Shown piece after piece: positions 15,691 through 18,423 of a stretch of 18,423 nucleotides of DNA (position 1 is its first letter; each line of letters starts with the position of its first letter). This DNA comes from Chloroflexota bacterium (GTDB lineage Bacteria > Chloroflexota > UBA4733): contig JAMCTA010000125.1 in assembly GCA_023381895.1 (NCBI GenBank), forward strand, positions 1 to 18,423, given 5' to 3'. The position numbers were made by a program, and so were the translations under genes. The notes beneath the pieces were generated by a model that did not search any database, was not told the DNA's origin, and worked only from the letters and a program-made list of their open reading frames with translations.

Positions 15691-16107
15691 TCACGGTTCG
15701 GGTTCCAACCTGGTGATCCCAGGAAGGTGATCGAAGCCGGTGTCGTAGCTGAGGATTTCCTGGAGGCCTAACCGTTCCATGTGGGCAGCCTGCAGCGCAT
15801 CCTCAAAATCCAGAAAGGGGTGCAAGGCGTACAGGTCGAGGGCGCGCAGGAAACTGCGCTTATGCGGCAGTTTCAGTCCAGGCAGGGTGAGCAAAGGGCG
15901 GAGGCGGGCGGCGACCTCGTCCTGGCTGAGATGGTAGAGACGGGGGGCGGAAAGGACATAGCAGACCTCGGCGATGACCGCCTCCGTGGTCGCCGCTGTC
16001 TCTTGTCCCTGGGCCACCTGTTGCCAGAATAGCCGGCAGGCCGCGCTCTTGTGCGGGTCGTCACGAGTGAGGTAGCGGATGAAGATATTGGTGTCGACAA
16101 ACTTCAT
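15691..16107 (-). CDS. vapC: VapC-type PIN-domain toxin (ribonuclease)
   Basis: A 138-residue PIN-domain protein. It starts MKFVDTNIFIRYL with the first catalytic Asp (D5), followed by E47 in VIAEVCYVL, D103 in FLDFEDALQAAHM and D122 in ILSYDTGFDHLPG, giving the complete acidic metal-binding set. Such toxins cut RNA when freed from the antitoxin. The ATG overlaps the stop of the antitoxin gene (ATGA at 16104-16107), a standard coupled arrangement. All catalytic residues are present and the length is normal, so the toxin looks intact. Confidence 0.92.
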   Translation of the reverse strand: MKFVDTNIFIRYLTRDDPHKSAACRLFWQQVAQGQETAATTEAVIAEVCYVLSAPRLYHLSQDEVAARLRPLLTLPGLKLPHKRSFLRALDLYALHPFLDFEDALQAAHMERLGLQEILSYDTGFDHLPGITRLEPEP

Positions 16108-16370
16108 GGAGTGCGGAGTTTGCGGACGGTGCGTTCTGCCTTCTCTTCTTTGGCGAGCTTGGCCATCTCTTCATCGCTCAAGGGCTGCTGGAGGGGCGGG
16201 ACGGATTGATAGGCCGACGCCAGGGTGAATCTGGCTGGCGCCAGCTCCACTCGACCCTCCGCGATGGTGAAGGCGACCTTATCACGGGGTTTGACACCCA
16301 GTAAGCGCCGCACCTCGGCCGGGATCGTGACTTGACCGCGCTGGGTGACCGTGGTGAGAAGCTCTTTCAT
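16104..16370 (-). CDS. vapB: VapB antitoxin, AbrB/SpoVT swapped-hairpin type
   Basis: An 88-residue antitoxin. Residues 8-45 form the AbrB-type DNA-binding hairpin (VTQRGQVTIPAEVRRLLGVK, then DKVAFTIAEGRVEL), with the usual RGQVTIP core. The charged C-terminal part (LSDEEMAKLAKEEKAERTVR) would wrap the VapC toxin. The ATG at 16370 has GAGGA 7 bases upstream (16378-16382 on the plus strand). AbrB-type antitoxins normally repress their own promoter together with the toxin; a promoter and repeat elements lie just upstream. Confidence 0.92.
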   Translation of the reverse strand: MKELLTTVTQRGQVTIPAEVRRLLGVKPRDKVAFTIAEGRVELAPARFTLASAYQSVPPLQQPLSDEEMAKLAKEEKAERTVRKLRTP

Positions 16371-16379
16371 CGGTATATC

Positions 16380-16405
16380 CTCATTGACTCATTGCATGCT
16401 CAATG
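16380..16405 (-). promoter_or_regulatory. Candidate VapB operator repeats
   Basis: On the plus strand CTCATTG occurs twice in tandem (16380-16386 and 16388-16394), and CATTG (16390-16394) with CAATG (16401-16405) forms an inverted repeat around CATGCT. These abut the -10 box, where a self-repressing VapB/VapBC complex would be expected to bind. Confidence 0.4.
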
Positions 16406-16406
16406 T

Positions 16407-16435
16407 ATTGTAACAAACCCATTGATATATATCAG
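16407..16435 (-). promoter_or_regulatory. Candidate sigma70-type promoter of vapBC
   Basis: On the minus strand CTGATA (-35, 16430-16435) and TACAAT (-10, 16407-16412) are separated by exactly 17 bases. They match four of six and five of six consensus positions. The region is AT-rich compared with its surroundings and includes the palindrome TGATATATATCA overlapping the -35. Confidence 0.5.
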
Positions 16436-16492
16436 GAGGGAAGGCGAGTGGGCTATTGTCTGGCATCAGCGGGCAAGATTGGTTCCTGGCGT

Positions 16493-16524
16493 TGCGATCT
16501 CACCCGCTGGTCCGGTCGGAGCGC
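16493..16524. repeat. 32-bp direct repeat, copy 2
   Basis: This is an exact copy of 15630-15661. It spans the last seven sense codons and the stop of the response-regulator gene plus 7 bases beyond it. The two copies start 863 bp apart and enclose the whole vapBC operon and its promoter. Confidence 0.95.
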
Positions 16525-17720
16525 CTCGATGAGCTGCTGTTGGGTGGGGCTGGCGCGGTTGCCCAGCTAACGCCACAGGCCTTCGCCACCGTGGTGAGCA
16601 AGCTACGCGGCGACACTGGCTTGGGAAGGCAAGCAGCTGCGCCGAGCGCGCTCGCCAGTGCCGGGTCGGCGAGCGCGGAGCAAATGACCACGGGGATCCG
16701 GGCGGTGTCCCCGCTGCTCTGCAGCTGCTGGAGGAGCTCCCAGCCGTCAAACGAGGGCAGGAGCACGTCGAGAACGATGCACTGAGGCCGCTCGGTGGTC
16801 GCGAGGCGGAGAGCCGCTTCCGGCGTGGACGCGGCGACCGTCCTGTACGGGGCGTTGGTGAGGCAGCGCTGGAACAGCCGGGCGAAGTCGGGGTCATCGT
16901 CGACGAGCAACACCAGCGGGTGAGCTCGTGGAACAGTGATCTGCCACACGCCACCGCTCTCGGTGCGTCTGCGGGTGAGGATCACGGCCGGATCGAGCGG
17001 TGGTGAGAAAGTGGGAGAAGCCACCTCACCGGCGCCAGTGATGGCAAGCGTGATGGTGACGTCCGCACCGGCGCTGCTCGCTGCGAGCCTGAAGTGGCAG
17101 CAGCCCCGGTTGGATGCCTCGATGATGAGCGCTAGAAGGCTCTGCCGGAGCAGCACTCTGCTACAGCACACCGCAGTGCCGTGGGGGAAAGGCTCTGCCA
17201 CGAGCTCGGCGCCCCGCTGGGCGAGCAAAGGCTGCACGGTCGTAGCTACGCCTTCGAGTAAGAGACCGAGGTCGCACGGCGGTGGAGCGTCCTCGTTGAT
17301 AGCTTCGAGTCTTCCAGCGTGCGCTGGAGGACTCGGGCTGGGAGACTCGAGAAGGAGTGCCACGAGAGCGCTGATGGCTTCGTGGTGCTCACGCCGCGCC
17401 TGACGCTCGCTGAGAGCGAGTGTCGACGCGACCTCTGCTGGACTCAAGCCATTGATGTAGCGCAGGTGCAGCGCTTGATAGTGGCGCCACGCGGGACTGC
17501 CACTTGGCGCTAGCGCTGGTGGATGCAAGCGCTCGATTGCCGTGAGCAGGAGCTGGCGCAGGGCTCCGGCAGAGAGGTGCGTGCCTGGCAGGAGCACGCG
17601 ACCCAGCTCGTGGTGCTCGAGGGCCGCAGGGTCGAAGAGATGCGCCAGCGCATCACGCACGAGCTGATCGAGTACGTCGATGTCTGCAGCTCCGGTAGAT
17701 GCTGGCGCAGGTTCGGGCAT
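16500..17720 (-). CDS. Response-regulator-like protein: HTH-like N-terminus, degenerate ATPase-like middle, REC domain
   Basis: A 406-residue protein. Residues 80-124 (YQALHLRYINGLSPAEVAST, then ALSERQARREHHEAI) look like a sigma-70 region 4/LuxR-like helix-turn-helix. Residues about 148-265 resemble a histidine-kinase ATPase fold (LLRQSLLALIIEAS, ADVTITLAITGAGE) but lack a clear N-box Asn and the glycine-rich lid, so ATP binding is doubtful. Residues 267-385 are a complete receiver domain: acidic pocket D274-D276, phospho-acceptor D318 in CIVLDVLLP, S349 and K367 in CLPKP. The Ser-rich tail (about 394-406) looks unlike the rest and overlaps a repeat. It starts at an ATG with only a weak GGGAA upstream. 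The partner kinase is not in the window. The target is unknown; control of surface-polysaccharide genes is speculation. Confidence 0.8.
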   Translation of the reverse strand: MPEPAPASTGAADIDVLDQLVRDALAHLFDPAALEHHELGRVLLPGTHLSAGALRQLLLTAIERLHPPALAPSGSPAWRHYQALHLRYINGLSPAEVASTLALSERQARREHHEAISALVALLLESPSPSPPAHAGRLEAINEDAPPPCDLGLLLEGVATTVQPLLAQRGAELVAEPFPHGTAVCCSRVLLRQSLLALIIEASNRGCCHFRLAASSAGADVTITLAITGAGEVASPTFSPPLDPAVILTRRRTESGGVWQITVPRAHPLVLLVDDDPDFARLFQRCLTNAPYRTVAASTPEAALRLATTERPQCIVLDVLLPSFDGWELLQQLQSSGDTARIPVVICSALADPALASALGAAACLPKPVSPRSLLTTVAKACGVSWATAPAPPNSSSSRRSDRTSG

Positions 17721-17774
17721 GGTTCCCGGACTTCACTGGGGCCCGTGACTTGACAGCGGCATGGCCTCTCTCCG

Positions 17775-17803
17775 AGTGTACGCCCCACATTCACCTCGCG
17801 CAA
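17775..17803 (-). promoter_or_regulatory. Candidate promoter of the response-regulator gene
   Basis: On the minus strand TTGCGC (17798-17803) and TACACT (17775-17780) are separated by 17 bases, 55 bp upstream of the ATG at 17720. They match three of six and four of six consensus positions. The surrounding gap (17721-17908) shows nothing else. Confidence 0.35.
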
Positions 17804-17908
17804 CTGCCATTCCGAGAGTCAGGGCCGCGGCCAGCCCTGTCTTTCAGCGTCCCCCTGGCCGGGCGACCCGATCTGCCTGTGAATGGCTTGAATGCCAGCG
17901 GCGTTGCC

Positions 17909-18423
17909 TCAGGCGGAGGAGCCCTCATCAGCGCCGTGCGGGAGCCGGGAGCTGAGAAAGATCGCTCCGCCGACAAGCGCGATGCTGATAGCGAGATAGA
18001 GAAGGTCCAGCGGAGAAGTGTAGTGGAGGCTAAGCGCCTCCTGTAAGAACGCTACCACCAGGAGGAGCACGACGATCTTGACTAGGCGGTCCTTGAGGTC
18101 ATCGAGGCTCTTGATGATGAGCAGAGACGATGCTATTTCCAGATTACCGGCGACTTCTATGCGCTTGATGAAGAGCTCGAACAACCCGAGGGAGAAGACG
18201 AAGAGTACGGCGGAGAGCAGATAGATGTCGATCGATTTGATGACTGTAGTGATCACCAGTGTCTGTTCAGTAGTGTTGATCTCAGATGTGAGCCCACGAA
18301 ACAGATCGGGAAGCGTCGGTACAATTTCGACGAGACTGATCGATGCGATGACGAGCGTGAGGATGCTGGAAAGAAGACTGGCAACGATGGGGAGGAGCAT
18401 AATCAGGCGGGATGACCACAACA
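17909..18423 (-). CDS. UPF0114/YqhA-family membrane protein (5' end outside window)
   Basis: At least 170 residues with four hydrophobic segments: LIMLLPIVASLLSSILTLVI, IDIYLLSAVLFVFSLGLFEL, VKIVVLLLVVAFLQEALSLH and LLYLAISIALVGGAIFL. The order, together with the FELFI segment and the SLDDLKDRLVKIVV stretch before the third helix, matches the YqhA/UPF0114 family, which is uncharacterised. A TTG at 18421 could serve as a start, but family members normally have several residues before WSSRL, so the true start probably lies to the right of the window. It is 188 bp upstream of the response-regulator gene on the same strand. Confidence 0.82.
   Translation of the reverse strand, partial: LWSSRLIMLLPIVASLLSSILTLVIASISLVEIVPTLPDLFRGLTSEINTTEQTLVITTVIKSIDIYLLSAVLFVFSLGLFELFIKRIEVAGNLEIASSLLIIKSLDDLKDRLVKIVVLLLVVAFLQEALSLHYTSPLDLLYLAISIALVGGAIFLSSRLPHGADEGSSA

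Noticed and set aside
17313..17328. TCCAGCG/CGCTGGA inverted repeat
   Set aside because: It lies inside the response-regulator coding sequence and is short enough to be chance in GC-rich DNA.
1..18423. CRISPR array, tRNA or rRNA genes
   Set aside because: I saw no regularly spaced repeats and no recognisable tRNA or rRNA sequence in a by-eye reading; a covariance-model scan would be needed to exclude small RNAs.

Overview
The window looks like a piece of a bacterial cell-surface polysaccharide (exopolysaccharide or glycoprotein-glycan) locus, probably from a Chloroflexota genome. That placement rests on style rather than on a marker gene: a moderately GC-rich background (about 60% or more at both ends), very large polytopic GT-C-like proteins with a C-terminal beta-sandwich of the 'YTVFVHLL...GEYRL' type common in Chloroflexota, and a response regulator with a DNA-binding-like N-terminus. 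No rRNA, tRNA, CRISPR array or complete insertion sequence was seen.

Layout. 1-3116 (minus): an operon of a lipid flippase (Wzx-like), a GT2 glycosyltransferase and a GT4 glycosyltransferase that runs off the left edge. 3117-3492: divergent gap with a possible leader ORF. 3493-4623 (plus): a second GT4 enzyme. 4768-8385 (minus): a DegT-type sugar aminotransferase preceded by a 787-residue GT-C-like membrane protein, which is clearly AT-richer than its surroundings. 8386-8836: divergent gap with a GC-rich island, a transposase fragment, a perfect palindrome and a hairpin. 8837-11613 (plus): Gfo/Idh/MocA oxidoreductase, left-handed beta-helix acyltransferase and UDP-GlcNAc 2-epimerase. 11697-15620 (plus): a second giant GT-C-like protein, a small polytopic membrane protein and a small membrane-anchored protein. 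15691-16370 (minus): a VapBC toxin-antitoxin pair. 16500-17720 (minus): a response-regulator-like protein. 17909-18423 (minus): a UPF0114/YqhA membrane protein cut by the right edge.

How the genes fit together. Oxidoreductase, aminotransferase, acetyltransferase and 2-epimerase are four of the five activities of the WbpA-B-E-D-I route to UDP-2,3-diacetamido-2,3-dideoxymannuronate. The first enzyme (UDP-GlcNAc 6-dehydrogenase) is not in the window, so the product could also be a non-acidic 3-acetamido sugar. The GT4 and GT2 enzymes would build a lipid-linked oligosaccharide, the flippase would move it across the membrane, and the two GT-C-like proteins would act on the outer face with polyprenyl-linked sugars.

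The two most unusual observations are an exact 32-bp direct repeat bracketing the vapBC module, one copy covering the last codons of the response-regulator gene, and an abrupt base-composition step (about 37% to 61% GC, hand-counted over 120 bases on each side) inside the second GT-C gene near 12541. The step suggests the AT-richer sugar block was swapped in by recombination.
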